DNA from: Desmonostoc muscorum FACHB-395
GTDB taxonomy: Bacteria > Cyanobacteriota > Cyanobacteriia > Cyanobacteriales > Nostocaceae
DNA length: 64,000 bases
Reading direction: 5' to 3'
NCBI RefSeq assembly: GCF_014698035.1
Contig: NZ_JACJSF010000013.1
Coordinates: forward strand, 62,001 to 126,000
Part shown: positions 8,502 to 18,297 of the stretch, piece after piece
Layout: the number at the start of each line of letters is the position of its first letter
How positions within the stretch are numbered: position 1 is the stretch's first letter
Notes under the pieces: generated by a model
The model's database searches: none
Told to the model about the DNA's origin: nothing
What the model saw: the letters and a program-made list of their open reading frames with translations, nothing else
Translations under genes and position numbers: made by a program

Positions 8502-10643
8502 TTAATTCTTCTGGGGAGTCACCTCAGCACTAGGCGTAGGTGTAGATTCAGGTGTGGGGGTTTCTGTGGGAGTAGGTGTAGGTGTAGGTTCAGGCGTGGA
8601 TGTTTCCGTGGGTGTAGACGTTGGCGTAGGTGTTGGCGATGGGGGAGGAGTGGGATTTTCTGCTGTAACGGTGAGTTCATAGTCTACTGGTTTCGATGCT
8701 GTGGAAACCACGACAAACTCGTAAAATCCGTTTTCTGGTAATTTAGTTGATAAACTGCGCTTGGTAGAATCTTCTAAGAATTGGATTTTGCCAGAGGGTG
8801 AATAGACTGATAATAAAACTTGGGAATTTGCTTCTAGTTTGAATTCCAGAGATTGATTTTTAGCAAGTCCAGCAATAAATACTTTGCCACTACCAGGTTG
8901 AAGATTACCACTGACTGTTTTGCCAGTAGCGCCCGGATCAAAGACAAGTTTCTGGAAAGCGCTACCGGAGAGGATCGCACTGAGTTTATCGCTAACAAAA
9001 CCGTACCAAACTTGTCCAATGGGCTGATCGCGGAAATCTTTACCACGCTGTTCCGGGAATACACTTAAAAATGCAGCGTCTCCCAAATCATACAAAGAAC
9101 GACTACCAACGTTGATTTTGTTGACTTCTACTTTCCAGCGATCGCGTTCAGCGCTTGTATAAGTTCCCAGTTGTCGGCGGGTGTTGGAACTCAGGGGTGC
9201 TAGTTTTTCCAGCAATTCTGAGGCTGTTTTATCCCATTCTGCCCGCAAACCCTCATCTTCAGTCCCATCGCTGAGAGTGCGCCCGCGTACACTGGGGTTT
9301 CTGTCCCAAAAAACTTGATTCACCAAGTTCACATAGAAGTTAGAGTTAATCCCCAACTGTTGACGGCGATCGTTTAATTTTTCTTTACGCTGCCGTTCTG
9401 CGGGTGAATATTGCGCTAAAGGATCGGTTGGTTGGTTACTGGTTGGAGTCGGGCTAGCTGTGGGAGTAGGTTGAACTTCCCCGATATCGTTGCGGCTGCT
9501 ATTCACTCCCCACCAAATTAATCCAACACTACCACCTACCACCGCCGCCACTAGAAAGATTTTTGTTGGTGTCCACCAAGAAGGAGAGGGAGGAGATGAG
9601 AAAGATGGGGGAGGGGGGGAGACGGCGACGGTGGCGGATGTGGGTTGTGGTGGGGTGGGATATTGAGTTGGGGGAAAGTTAGCTGGTGGCGGGTTGAGGG
9701 CTTCGATTACTTGACGAACTGATTGATAGCGATCGCTTGGTCTGGCAGATAGCATTTTATCTAAGACCTGTGCCAAAATCGGACTCACGTTTACTTCCCG
9801 TCGCCACTGCCAGGTTAAATTATAGGTATCAATTAATTCTTGGGGCTGTTTCCCTGTCAGTAAAACCAACATTGTTGCAGCTAAAGCATATAAGTCGCTG
9901 TGAGGAGATACTAACCCAGTTTGCATCTGTTCTGGGGGTGCAAATCCAACCTTACCTAATAGGGTTGGTGATGGGGAAGATGCAACCATAGCGGGTTGGT
10001 AATATTCGGAAGCTACGGTTGCTACTACTTGTTTGACACCGCCAAAGTCAATTAAAACTGGCAGTTTGTCAACAGTACGAAGCATTAAGTTATCTGGAGA
10101 AATATCTCGATGAATTACTCCCAGTGAGTGGATGTATTCCAACACTGGCAAAATTTGCTGCAACAATTGGCGTACTTCTGCCTCTGTAAAGCGCAAACCT
10201 TGTTGTAACCGCGCATTTAACAAAGAATTGTAAGTTTCCCCTTCTACATAATCTTGTACTAAAAACAGATATTCTTTGCCGCCTAAGTTTAGCCGCAGCA
10301 GTTCCCGGAAGCGGGGAATTTGCGGATGTTGCAGTTTATAGAGAACACTCGCTTCTCTCTCAAACAGTTCTTCTGCTTTTTGAACAACGTAAGCGGTTTG
10401 AACTTGGGGGGAAAATTCTTTTAAAACACAAAGTTCGCGGAAACGGTTGACATCTTCGGCTAAATAAGTCCGTCCAAAGCCACCTTGGCCAATTTGACGC
10501 ACAATTACATAGCGATCGCCTAAAGTTAGTCCCGGTTGGATACTATAACTCATGGGCGCACCCGACAATTTTTCACCACATTGGAGACAAAAGCGACTAC
10601 TTGGGGAATTTTCATGTCCTTTATAACAATATATTTTGGTCAT
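8502..10643 (-). CDS. membrane Ser/Thr protein kinase with zinc ribbon and periplasmic tail
   Basis: A 713-residue protein kinase. The N-terminus is a zinc-ribbon-like segment (C6, H10, C19, C22). The kinase domain has GQGGFGRTY (52-60), Lys75 in CVLKEF, HRDISPDN at 178-185 and the DFG Asp199. A proline-rich linker leads to one membrane segment around residues 358-378. The outside part has a segment shared with the neighbouring kinase (GRTLSDGTEDEGLRAEW to GQVWYGF), then a beta-rich domain resembling pre-peptidase C-terminal domains. A 60-residue Thr/Pro-rich tail of PTPTPT type closes the protein. The ligand and targets are unknown. Confidence 0.9.
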   Translation of the reverse strand: MTKIYCYKGHENSPSSRFCLQCGEKLSGAPMSYSIQPGLTLGDRYVIVRQIGQGGFGRTYLAEDVNRFRELCVLKEFSPQVQTAYVVQKAEELFEREASVLYKLQHPQIPRFRELLRLNLGGKEYLFLVQDYVEGETYNSLLNARLQQGLRFTEAEVRQLLQQILPVLEYIHSLGVIHRDISPDNLMLRTVDKLPVLIDFGGVKQVVATVASEYYQPAMVASSPSPTLLGKVGFAPPEQMQTGLVSPHSDLYALAATMLVLLTGKQPQELIDTYNLTWQWRREVNVSPILAQVLDKMLSARPSDRYQSVRQVIEALNPPPANFPPTQYPTPPQPTSATVAVSPPPPSFSSPPSPSWWTPTKIFLVAAVVGGSVGLIWWGVNSSRNDIGEVQPTPTASPTPTSNQPTDPLAQYSPAERQRKEKLNDRRQQLGINSNFYVNLVNQVFWDRNPSVRGRTLSDGTEDEGLRAEWDKTASELLEKLAPLSSNTRRQLGTYTSAERDRWKVEVNKINVGSRSLYDLGDAAFLSVFPEQRGKDFRDQPIGQVWYGFVSDKLSAILSGSAFQKLVFDPGATGKTVSGNLQPGSGKVFIAGLAKNQSLEFKLEANSQVLLSVYSPSGKIQFLEDSTKRSLSTKLPENGFYEFVVVSTASKPVDYELTVTAENPTPPPSPTPTPTSTPTETSTPEPTPTPTPTETPTPESTPTPSAEVTPQKN

Positions 10644-10679
10644 TTGTCATTGGTCATTTGTCATTTGTTATTTGTTATT
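10641..10679. repeat. heptamer-type tandem repeat between the two kinases
   Basis: Tandem GTCATTT/GTTATTT-like units cover the start codon region of the upstream kinase gene and the gap to the other kinase. The repeat occupies the place of a ribosome binding site, and no conventional one is seen. Confidence 0.65.
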
Positions 10680-10700
10680 CTTCCCTAGTCGCCAGTCTCC

Positions 10701-12395
10701 TTACTTGCCAGATTGTACTTTACTGACTTGATCGGCTGCGATCGCATACCAAATTTGACCGAAGGTCTTTTGATTCAGTTTCCCACGCTCCTGACCAGGA
10801 AACAACCGATCAAATTTTTCATTTGTGTCTTTGTTCAGTTGCTCAAGCGTATAGTTCCCCAATTGGCCGGATCGCGCTTGTCGTCTCCATGTATCGTAAT
10901 CTTTTTGACTATATTTACCTAATTTTTGACGAGCTTCTGTACTGAGCTTTGCCTGTTCTATTTTATTCAATAAATCGTCAGCGATACCAGACCATTCATC
11001 TCGTAAACCAGCGTCTTCAGGTTTAGATGTCAGGCTACGTCCCTTTAATTCTGGTTTTTTTGTATAAAATAAATCATCTACGAAGGGAATAAAAAATCCT
11101 TCAGTAATTTCTAGCTGTTGGCGACGACTGATAATTTCTTGGAGATTAGGGTTTTTGCCTTTGTCACTACCTGGTTTACCGCTTGGAAACTGGGGAATTT
11201 GCGGTAATGAAATTGATGGGATGGTAATTGAAGATACGCTGCGGATGACGGCATTTACTACTCCCCAAGCACCTGCGCCGGTTAAGACAACTAAAGCTGT
11301 TCCCCCTAAACTCATCATAAAAGGACGAATCCAAAGAGGGAAAGATATCGGTTTAGCGATCGCTTGCGTTCTATTCTGGAACCTACTCACAATAGCGCTG
11401 GCGCGTTGTCTTCCCGGAGCAACTACCATCGTCTTAATCTTGCTGGTAATCGAATTGCCAGTTGATTTAGTCGCACTTGATGATGGTAAATCTTTGAGGA
11501 TTTGCTCGGCTCGTTGATAGCGATCGCTCGGTTTATAAGCTACCATCTTTTTTAACACCGCTTCCAGTTTGGGACTAACTCGGATTTGTTTTCCCCAACC
11601 CCAAATTCCCTGGTAGCTGTCGTATAATTTTTGCGGTTCTTGCCCTGTAAGCAACACCAGTGATGTAACCGCCAATGAGTATAAATCACTACTAAAAAAT
11701 GCTTTCCCTTGCCGTAGCTGCTCTTCTGGAGCGTAGCCTTTTTTACCCAGCAAAGTATTATTTCCCACCAACTTAGTCTGCCAAAAACCTTGAGAAGCTG
11801 GCAATTGCTTGACACCACCAAAATCAATCAGCACGGGTAGATTATCAGAACGCCGCCAAATTAAATTATCGGGAGAGATATCACGGTGAACAACATCTTG
11901 TGAGTGGATGTAGGCTAATACAGGTAAAATCTGTTGCAGTAGGGTGATTACTTCCTCTTCACTGAAAGTCTTTCCTTGGCTCTCGCGTTGTTCTAATAAT
12001 TGGTAATAATTGTCACCATCTATATAATCTTGTACTAGAAAGAAAAAATCTTTAGTGCCTATTTTCACTTGTAGCGAGGCGTGAAAACGCGGAATCTGTG
12101 GATGCTGGAGTTTTTTCAGAACATTGGCTTCTCGCTCAAATAACTCTTTAGCTTTTTGTAAATCTTGATGTTCTTGTACTTGAGGTGCAAATTCCTTCAG
12201 CACACAGGTTCGATGGGATTGACTTATATCCTCTGCCAAATAGGTGCGTCCAAAGCCGCCCTGCCCTAAATGACGGATAATTTGATAGCGATTATCCACA
12301 ACCTGTCCCACAGCAAGAGGTAATGGTTCACCACAATGGGTACAAAAGCGGTTACTACCATTATTTGTGTGTTGTCTACTGCAATAGAGTTGCAT
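10701..12395 (-). CDS. membrane Ser/Thr protein kinase, paralogue of the adjacent kinase
   Basis: A 564-residue kinase with the same plan as its neighbour. It has a zinc-ribbon-like start (C5, H9, C18, C21), glycine loop GQGGFGRTY (44-52), Lys67, HRDISPDN (170-177) and DFG Asp191. One membrane segment lies around residues 358-380. The periplasmic part keeps the shared module (GRSLTSKPEDAGLRDEW, then LGKY, FPGQERG and GQIWYAIAAD) but lacks the beta domain and Thr/Pro tail. The two genes are 57 bases apart in the same direction, this one first, so they may be one transcript from a tandem duplication. Confidence 0.9.
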   Translation of the reverse strand: MQLYCSRQHTNNGSNRFCTHCGEPLPLAVGQVVDNRYQIIRHLGQGGFGRTYLAEDISQSHRTCVLKEFAPQVQEHQDLQKAKELFEREANVLKKLQHPQIPRFHASLQVKIGTKDFFFLVQDYIDGDNYYQLLEQRESQGKTFSEEEVITLLQQILPVLAYIHSQDVVHRDISPDNLIWRRSDNLPVLIDFGGVKQLPASQGFWQTKLVGNNTLLGKKGYAPEEQLRQGKAFFSSDLYSLAVTSLVLLTGQEPQKLYDSYQGIWGWGKQIRVSPKLEAVLKKMVAYKPSDRYQRAEQILKDLPSSSATKSTGNSITSKIKTMVVAPGRQRASAIVSRFQNRTQAIAKPISFPLWIRPFMMSLGGTALVVLTGAGAWGVVNAVIRSVSSITIPSISLPQIPQFPSGKPGSDKGKNPNLQEIISRRQQLEITEGFFIPFVDDLFYTKKPELKGRSLTSKPEDAGLRDEWSGIADDLLNKIEQAKLSTEARQKLGKYSQKDYDTWRRQARSGQLGNYTLEQLNKDTNEKFDRLFPGQERGKLNQKTFGQIWYAIAADQVSKVQSGK

Positions 12396-12598
12396 GGTGC
12401 TGAAGGATAAATTAATGTTTTATTGGATGACTACAACGCGCATATCCTCATTTTCGGATATCCTACGAATTACGTTAGCGGCGTAAGAGCGTCATTACGA
12501 ATTACGAATTACGTTAGCGAAGCGGTAGCGAGTCTTCGAGCGTCATTACGAATTATTTTAACGGTGTTGGTTCATTTTCAGGATAAACAACAAGCGTC

Positions 12599-14113
12599 AT
12601 GAACTCCATACCACGACAGCAGCGAGTAATTAAAGCATTTGAAGATTTTTTATCTACCCCCCTAGAAACGATATTGCAACGGCATCTTAACACTCAAACT
12701 TCGGCAGCTTTAACTTTATTTCATGATGTGGTGGCTAATGTACCTGCCTACAAAGCTTTTTTAGCTGAAAGGGAAATTAATCCCGCGAGTATTCAAACCT
12801 TGGAAGAGTTTCAAAAACTCCCAGCGATCGCTAAACAAAATTATATACTGCGTTATCCCTTAGCTGACTTGTGCCGCAACGGACAACTAGAAGGGTGCGA
12901 TATGATCGCCGCTTCATCAGGTTCTAGTGGTAAACCGACATTTTGGCCTCGTTTTTTCACAGATGAACTCCAAATCACCACACGCTTTGAACAAATTTTT
13001 CACGATAGTTTTCATTCAGATACTAGACGTACCCTAGCAGTGATTTGTTTCACTTTAGGCACTTGGGTAGGTGGGATGTTTACCACTAATTGCTGTCGTT
13101 ATCTTGCTAGCAAAGGTTATCTCATCACCGTAATTACTCCTGGTAACAACAAAGATGAGATTTTGCGAGTTGTCCAAGAACTAGGTTCAGCATTTGAACA
13201 AGTGGTGTTGTTGGGATACCCGCCATTTTTAAAAGATGTAATTGATACTGGTATCGCTCGTGGTGTGGAGTGGCAGCAATATCAGATTAAATTAGTCATG
13301 GCGGGAGAAGTATTTAGTGAAGAATGGCGGAGTTTAGTTGGCGAAAGAGTTGGTTCACAAAATCCTTGCTATGATTTTGCATCACTTTACGGCACTGCGG
13401 ATGCGGGAGTTTTGGGTAATGAAACACCTTTAAGTATCTGCATTCGCCGTTTTTTGGCAGAGAATCCCGATGCAGCTAGAGCTTTATTTGGAGAATCACG
13501 TTTACCCACGCTAGTACAATACGATCCCTTCACTCGCTTTTTTGAAGTTCACGATGGCGGATTGCTGTTTTCGGGAGATAACGGTATTCCCTTAGTGCGT
13601 TATGACATTTTGGATACTGGCGGGATAATTAGTTATGATGCCATGCTGCAATTTTTAGCAGAATGGGGGTTTAATCCGCTCGAAAATCTGCGTTCTGACA
13701 CTCAAGAATTACCTAGAGGTATTCATCAGCTACCTTTCGTTTATGTCTTCGGGCGTTCTAACTTTACAGTTTCCTACTTTGGCGCAAATATCTATCCCGA
13801 AAATGTGACGGTGGGATTAGAGCAACCAGGAATTCAAGAATGGGTGACTGGTAAATTCGTGTTGCAGGTGAAGGAAGATGCAGATAAAAATCGATTTTTA
13901 TCTGTGGTTGTGGAGTTAGGAGCAGGGGTAGAGGGTAGTGAAGATCGAAGACTTGCGATCGCATCTTCTATTTTTTCACAACTGCTACGTCTAAATAGCG
14001 AGTTTGCTAATTATGTTCCCACAGAATATCAAACACCACAGGTTACATTAGCCCCAATGGGGGATGCTGAATATTTCCCTATTGGGGTGAAACATCGTTA
14101 TACGCGTCAATAG
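12599..14113 (+). CDS. PaaK-like adenylate-forming enzyme (phenylacetate-CoA ligase family)
   Basis: A 504-residue member of the phenylacetate-CoA ligase/coenzyme F390 synthetase group, which activates carboxylic acids as acyl-adenylates. The ATP loop is SSGSSGKPTFWP (106-117). The further core motifs are YDFASLYGTADAG and VRYDILDTGG, and the C-terminal domain starts near the FGRSNF segment. The substrate cannot be read from sequence. It is divergent from the kinase pair and stands alone. The segment ELGAGVEGSEDRR near residue 440 has a repeat-like composition. Confidence 0.82.
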   Translation: MNSIPRQQRVIKAFEDFLSTPLETILQRHLNTQTSAALTLFHDVVANVPAYKAFLAEREINPASIQTLEEFQKLPAIAKQNYILRYPLADLCRNGQLEGCDMIAASSGSSGKPTFWPRFFTDELQITTRFEQIFHDSFHSDTRRTLAVICFTLGTWVGGMFTTNCCRYLASKGYLITVITPGNNKDEILRVVQELGSAFEQVVLLGYPPFLKDVIDTGIARGVEWQQYQIKLVMAGEVFSEEWRSLVGERVGSQNPCYDFASLYGTADAGVLGNETPLSICIRRFLAENPDAARALFGESRLPTLVQYDPFTRFFEVHDGGLLFSGDNGIPLVRYDILDTGGIISYDAMLQFLAEWGFNPLENLRSDTQELPRGIHQLPFVYVFGRSNFTVSYFGANIYPENVTVGLEQPGIQEWVTGKFVLQVKEDADKNRFLSVVVELGAGVEGSEDRRLAIASSIFSQLLRLNSEFANYVPTEYQTPQVTLAPMGDAEYFPIGVKHRYTRQ

Positions 14114-15114
14114 TACTAGAGAGGCAGTCTAGTAAAATAGTTGACAAAAAATTGAAGAAGAATTCAGAAGTCAGAATGGGCTAAACGCCCCGCTACCGCT
14201 AACAGGAGTCAGAATAAATCAGTCGGGGATTCAGACCCGCGACTGATTAAAGACCACCAAATCGTAGATTTAGTGGGGGTCTTAAACCCGGCTATTCAGA
14301 CGCTCTCTACGAGACGCTGCGCGAACGTGGACTCGCTTTAAGCGAAGCCATGCCGTTGGCGCAGCCTCTCGTAGAGAAGGCTTTACGCTGCGCTATCCGC
14401 CACTCGCACAGAATTCATTCTGTTAGCGGTAGCGGGGCGTTTAGCCCATTCTGACTCCTGACTCCTGAATTCTGTTCGATAAAAAGGACACCTGAAATTT
14501 ATAACGTAAATGTATAATTACTTATTTTACAGTAATCATACATCGATTGAAATGGTATAACCAATCGCAGCGCTATATGGAATGCCAATCATGTCTTTCT
14601 TTTTGTTTGCATTGAAATAACGCTGACAGAGTTGATTTTTGAAGAAATAGACACCCGGATTTTTCAGTGGTAAAAAATCCGGGCAACGCATTGGCTTCCC
14701 TACAGTAATTTTGTTTTTACTTAATAAAGTATATCGACACTCCTTATTTTATAAATATTCTGTATTGCTCATAACAAATTTTACTATTTATGTAATATTA
14801 AAAATCTTACATATTCATACTTACTACAATCATCAAACAATTAAAATTTGGAAATTGTATTTAATTTACTAATCAGGATTTATTTTTCTGATAAAGTTTA
14901 CTAAAGTCAAGCCTTAGCCCTCTTTGCATTACGACCAAAACATCGTAATAATACCTAACTTTTCTTGACTAATTCCCAACAAGGAGAAGATAGAAACAAT
15001 CTTATATTTTTCAAAGAGAGCGTGTAATTTAACACATTTTTATCTTCGCTATTTTGTGTTGTTGCCACAGTATTTTCTAAATCTTTTCCATGAGAACTGA
15101 GGCAGAGAGAATAT
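14114..15114. repeat. 1-kb gap with a long inverted-repeat element
   Basis: 14170-14203 is a 34-base sequence (CAGAATGGGCTAAACGCCCC and on) whose exact reverse complement is at 14419-14452. The pairing extends outward imperfectly through GAATTC-containing ends to about 14159 and 14475. Inside lie further palindromes, including the CTCTCTACGAGA/TCTCGTAGAGA family. A related partial copy is at 45845-45958 in the other orientation. From 14500 to 15100 the sequence is A/T-rich and nothing coding is seen. Confidence 0.75.
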
Positions 15115-15675
15115 ATGTTTTTAGACATTTTAGCTAGCCTGCAACGGTTGTTTGTGGGTTACATTCCTGCCGCAGTGTTAGGTAGTTTTATCGGATACCT
15201 AATAGGCATGAATAGCATGGTTTATCAGTTATTTAGGCTGATATTCCAGATACCACATAGTATCCCTCCTATAGCTTTGCTACCTATTGCATTAATAGTA
15301 TTTCAAGAGAGCGAATCGGCTGCTACTACAGTAGTTTTTCTAGGAACTCTCTGGACGATGATTATTAATACAGCAATTGGTATGCAACATTTTCGTAGGC
15401 AAAATAATAACTTTCGAGTAGCTATATTCCATATATTTCATGCCTTGAAAGTTAGTATTTGGGTAGCCTGGTTTATAGTTATTTCTATAGAAATGTTAAC
15501 AGGCCCAAAAGGACTTGGCTTTACTCTCTGGGAAGCTTATAAAGCTGGCAATGCTGATTATATAATTCAGGAGATCCTCTACATTGGTATCATTGGTTTT
15601 TTGCTGGATCAGTTGCTAGATTTTGCAGCTTATATTCTTTCGCAAATGGTTTCAGATGGGAAAAAATCTTCCTAA
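15115..15675 (+). CDS. NrtB/SsuC-like ABC transporter permease, solitary
   Basis: A 186-residue membrane protein resembling the permeases of nitrate/bicarbonate/sulfonate/taurine importers. IPPIALLPIALIVF is typical of the NrtB/CmpB/SsuC group, and the cytoplasmic coupling loop is recognisable in LGFTLWEAYKAGNADYIIQEI. About five membrane segments can be drawn. It is shorter than the usual 250-280 residues, mainly at the N-terminus, and no ATPase or binding-protein gene lies nearby. A GAGGCAGAGAG stretch precedes the ATG. It may be a partner of a transporter encoded elsewhere or a shortened relic; the frame is intact. Confidence 0.75.
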   Translation: MFLDILASLQRLFVGYIPAAVLGSFIGYLIGMNSMVYQLFRLIFQIPHSIPPIALLPIALIVFQESESAATTVVFLGTLWTMIINTAIGMQHFRRQNNNFRVAIFHIFHALKVSIWVAWFIVISIEMLTGPKGLGFTLWEAYKAGNADYIIQEILYIGIIGFLLDQLLDFAAYILSQMVSDGKKSS

Positions 15676-15756
15676 ATTTTATCTAGTACAACACGGCAGA
15701 AATAAACCACCTATTCCAAATTAATGAAATGCTTACGCTGTATTCATTTTTAATTT

Positions 15757-17187
15757 TTAATTCCGCCTTGCGGTACTAGGTTTGCGGATTGCACCCTGCC
15801 AGCTAATAGTTTGTTTGGCAGAACGTATTCCCAAGGAACGAGTTGCTACGACTTCAATATCAACGTTGACACCAGGACGTAAAGCTGAGTCAGGAATTTT
15901 GAGCTTGCCTAAAGCTAGAGTAAAACGGTTGTAGTCACGAGTCACAAGTTCGTTGGGAATATCCCCTTCATATTCAGTTTTGTAGCCAGAAAAGCCGTAC
16001 AAGTTATCCTGGGCGCGGAATTTGATGCGAAACTGAGTATTAATAGCATCAGATTTCGCTGCCAAATCAACTATTTTTAAGTTGAGGTTTTGTCCTGCTT
16101 CGGCAAACTCTGCTACAGCTAACCGGGTGACATCTTTTTTGGGAATGGCATGGTTAACGGTAAATGTTGTTAAATTAGCTTCATTCTTGATGCTACCATC
16201 AACCCATAAGTCCTCAGCAAAAGTAACTTCTACTTGTTTGTTGTCAGTTAAATTAAGTGTTACAGCTTGATTGCCAAAGCTGGTAATAGGTTGTTTTTCT
16301 TGCCAAACTATTTGAAAAGTTTCTTCTAGACGCTGTTCAAACTCAAGGTAATCATCTGCGATCGCAGAACCAGGCGCAAGTAGAGAAGTTGCCCCTTTGC
16401 GAAGATTCCATTTGTTCTTCGAAAGGTTTACTGGTTTGTTTGTCAGTTCCGAAATTGCTAGCTGTACCGTTGGAGTATCAGCCGCCAAAGCTTCCTTGCT
16501 ATTTACAATACTTAAAGTTCCTAAGCGCCCTTGGCTACCATCGCTACCATCACTGCCATCTCGCCCATCGCTACCGTCGCTACATCGATAAACTTTGTCA
16601 GTACACTTATAATCAGGGCTACCGGGAGTTCCTTTGCAGGTTTTCACTTCCCACCTCCGTCTATGACAGCGACAACCCTCCGTACCGTTGCCACCTCTAC
16701 CGCCACGTCCACCTTGCCCACCAGTTGCCCGAACAGAAATGTTTCGTAAATCTGCTAAATTGCTGTAATACACTGTGAGGGAACCACCATTTCCCCCATC
16801 TCCTCCCTTACCGCCGTTACCGCCATTGCCACCATTTGGTGCATTTATATCATGGCTGACGCGTAGGCGTTGCCCGCCGTAGGCATCGCGTTGATAACCA
16901 CAGTCAGGGCGATCGCTATGTTCCCCATCTTCCCCATCTTCCCCATCTTTACCGGACAAATCAAGATTAACGGGTGAACCATTAACAAAAATATTTTGGT
17001 TTTCACCGCTTCTACCCGATCGCCCATCGGTTCCTGTACGTCCATCTCTGCCATTATTTCTGGCTACTTTATAATATTCGTCAGAGGCAACAGCTGGGCA
17101 TAAAACTGAACCAGAGGCAGGCAAAAAGCTCGTAAATAAGCAAAATGTCAGCAGTAGTGGTAGTTTACTCCTAAAACCATTGTGCAT
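15757..17187 (-). CDS. secreted collagen-like glycine-repeat protein
   Basis: A 476-residue protein with an N-terminal signal peptide (hydrophobic LPLLLTFCLFTSFLPASG). Residues about 43-225 hold several runs of G-x-x collagen-like triplets (NGRDGRTGTDGRSG, DGEDGEDGE, NGGNGGNGGKGGDGG, GRDGSDGSDGSQG) interrupted by a cysteine-rich segment (CRCHRRR...C...C...C). The remaining half is a globular, beta-rich domain without recognised motifs. A dispersed DNA repeat encodes DAYGGQRLR near residue 102. A structural role at the cell surface or sheath is an inference from the signal peptide and repeats only. Confidence 0.75.
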   Translation of the reverse strand: MHNGFRSKLPLLLTFCLFTSFLPASGSVLCPAVASDEYYKVARNNGRDGRTGTDGRSGRSGENQNIFVNGSPVNLDLSGKDGEDGEDGEHSDRPDCGYQRDAYGGQRLRVSHDINAPNGGNGGNGGKGGDGGNGGSLTVYYSNLADLRNISVRATGGQGGRGGRGGNGTEGCRCHRRRWEVKTCKGTPGSPDYKCTDKVYRCSDGSDGRDGSDGSDGSQGRLGTLSIVNSKEALAADTPTVQLAISELTNKPVNLSKNKWNLRKGATSLLAPGSAIADDYLEFEQRLEETFQIVWQEKQPITSFGNQAVTLNLTDNKQVEVTFAEDLWVDGSIKNEANLTTFTVNHAIPKKDVTRLAVAEFAEAGQNLNLKIVDLAAKSDAINTQFRIKFRAQDNLYGFSGYKTEYEGDIPNELVTRDYNRFTLALGKLKIPDSALRPGVNVDIEVVATRSLGIRSAKQTISWQGAIRKPSTARRN

Positions 17188-17274
17188 TTAGTTACACCTA
17201 AAACTTGAGTTAATTCAACTACTACTGACGCTGACTTTTAATAATTTGCTCCCTTGTCTCTAGTGCTGTGCCTT

Positions 17275-18297
17275 TTAATTGGCTGTTGGATCGTCGTTTA
17301 CCTTAACAATCAGCTTGCCAAAATTATCACCTCGAAGTAAACCGATGAATGCATGAGGAGCATTTTCTAAACCCATAACTACATCTTCTTTATACTTAAG
17401 CTGACCAGACTGTAACCATCCAGAAACATCACGCAAAAAATCATTAAACCGATATTGATAATCGGAAACTAAGAAACCTTTGATTAAAGCTCGTTTGATT
17501 AGTAGTGGCATTAAATTAGGCCCTGATGGAGTAGATGTAGTGTTATACTCCGAAATCAAACCTACTAATGGAATTCTTGCCCCAAGGTTGATCTGCTGCA
17601 ATACAGTTTCTAAAATCACACCTGCTGTATTGTCATAGTAAACATCAATTCCATTAGGTGCAGCTTCTTTGAGTGCTGAATCAAGTTCTTGGGTTTTGCG
17701 GTTAATGCCAACATCAAAGCCTAATTCTTTAACTATATAGTCCCGCTTATCGTCACTCCCAACAATTCCCACTACTCTAGCACCTTTAATTTTGGCAATT
17801 TGGCCTGCTACTGCACCGACAGCACCAGAGGCGGCTGAAACCACAACAGTTTCACCTTCTTTCGGTTGACCAATATCAAGCAAAGCAGCATAAGCAGTCA
17901 GACCAGGCATACCCAGTACACCTAAGCTATAAGATAAAGGTGCTTGAGTGGGATCAAGTTTACGCAGTGTCTCACCCTTAGATACAGCATAAGTTTGCCA
18001 ACCGTTATTGCTCAGAACAAAATCCCCTACTTGAAATTGAGGATAATTTGATTTAATTACTTGGCTGACTGTACCACCCACGATCGCAGAATTCAATTCT
18101 ACTGATGCAGCATAAGACTCGCTTGCACTAATACGACCACGCATATAAGGGTCGAGAGATAGATAAATGGTACGGCTAAGAATTTCGCCCTCACCTGGTT
18201 CGGGAGTTGGTGTTTCTACTAAAGCAAAATCACTCTCTCTTGGTTCGCCGACTGGACGACTTGTAAGGATGATTTGTTTGTTCATTAAATCAGACAT
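17275..18297 (-). CDS. NADP-dependent oxidoreductase, MDR family (CurA/leukotriene-reductase-like)
   Basis: A 340-residue zinc-independent medium-chain dehydrogenase/reductase. The N-terminal half has LSLDPYMRGRI typical of the prostaglandin reductase/CurA group. The Rossmann fold shows VVSAASGAVGAVAGQIAK. Such enzymes reduce double bonds of enones or quinones with NADPH. AGAGGA is eight bases upstream of the ATG at 18297 and supports that start. The gene stands alone; the substrate is not predictable. Confidence 0.88.
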   Translation of the reverse strand: MSDLMNKQIILTSRPVGEPRESDFALVETPTPEPGEGEILSRTIYLSLDPYMRGRISASESYAASVELNSAIVGGTVSQVIKSNYPQFQVGDFVLSNNGWQTYAVSKGETLRKLDPTQAPLSYSLGVLGMPGLTAYAALLDIGQPKEGETVVVSAASGAVGAVAGQIAKIKGARVVGIVGSDDKRDYIVKELGFDVGINRKTQELDSALKEAAPNGIDVYYDNTAGVILETVLQQINLGARIPLVGLISEYNTTSTPSGPNLMPLLIKRALIKGFLVSDYQYRFNDFLRDVSGWLQSGQLKYKEDVVMGLENAPHAFIGLLRGDNFGKLIVKVNDDPTAN

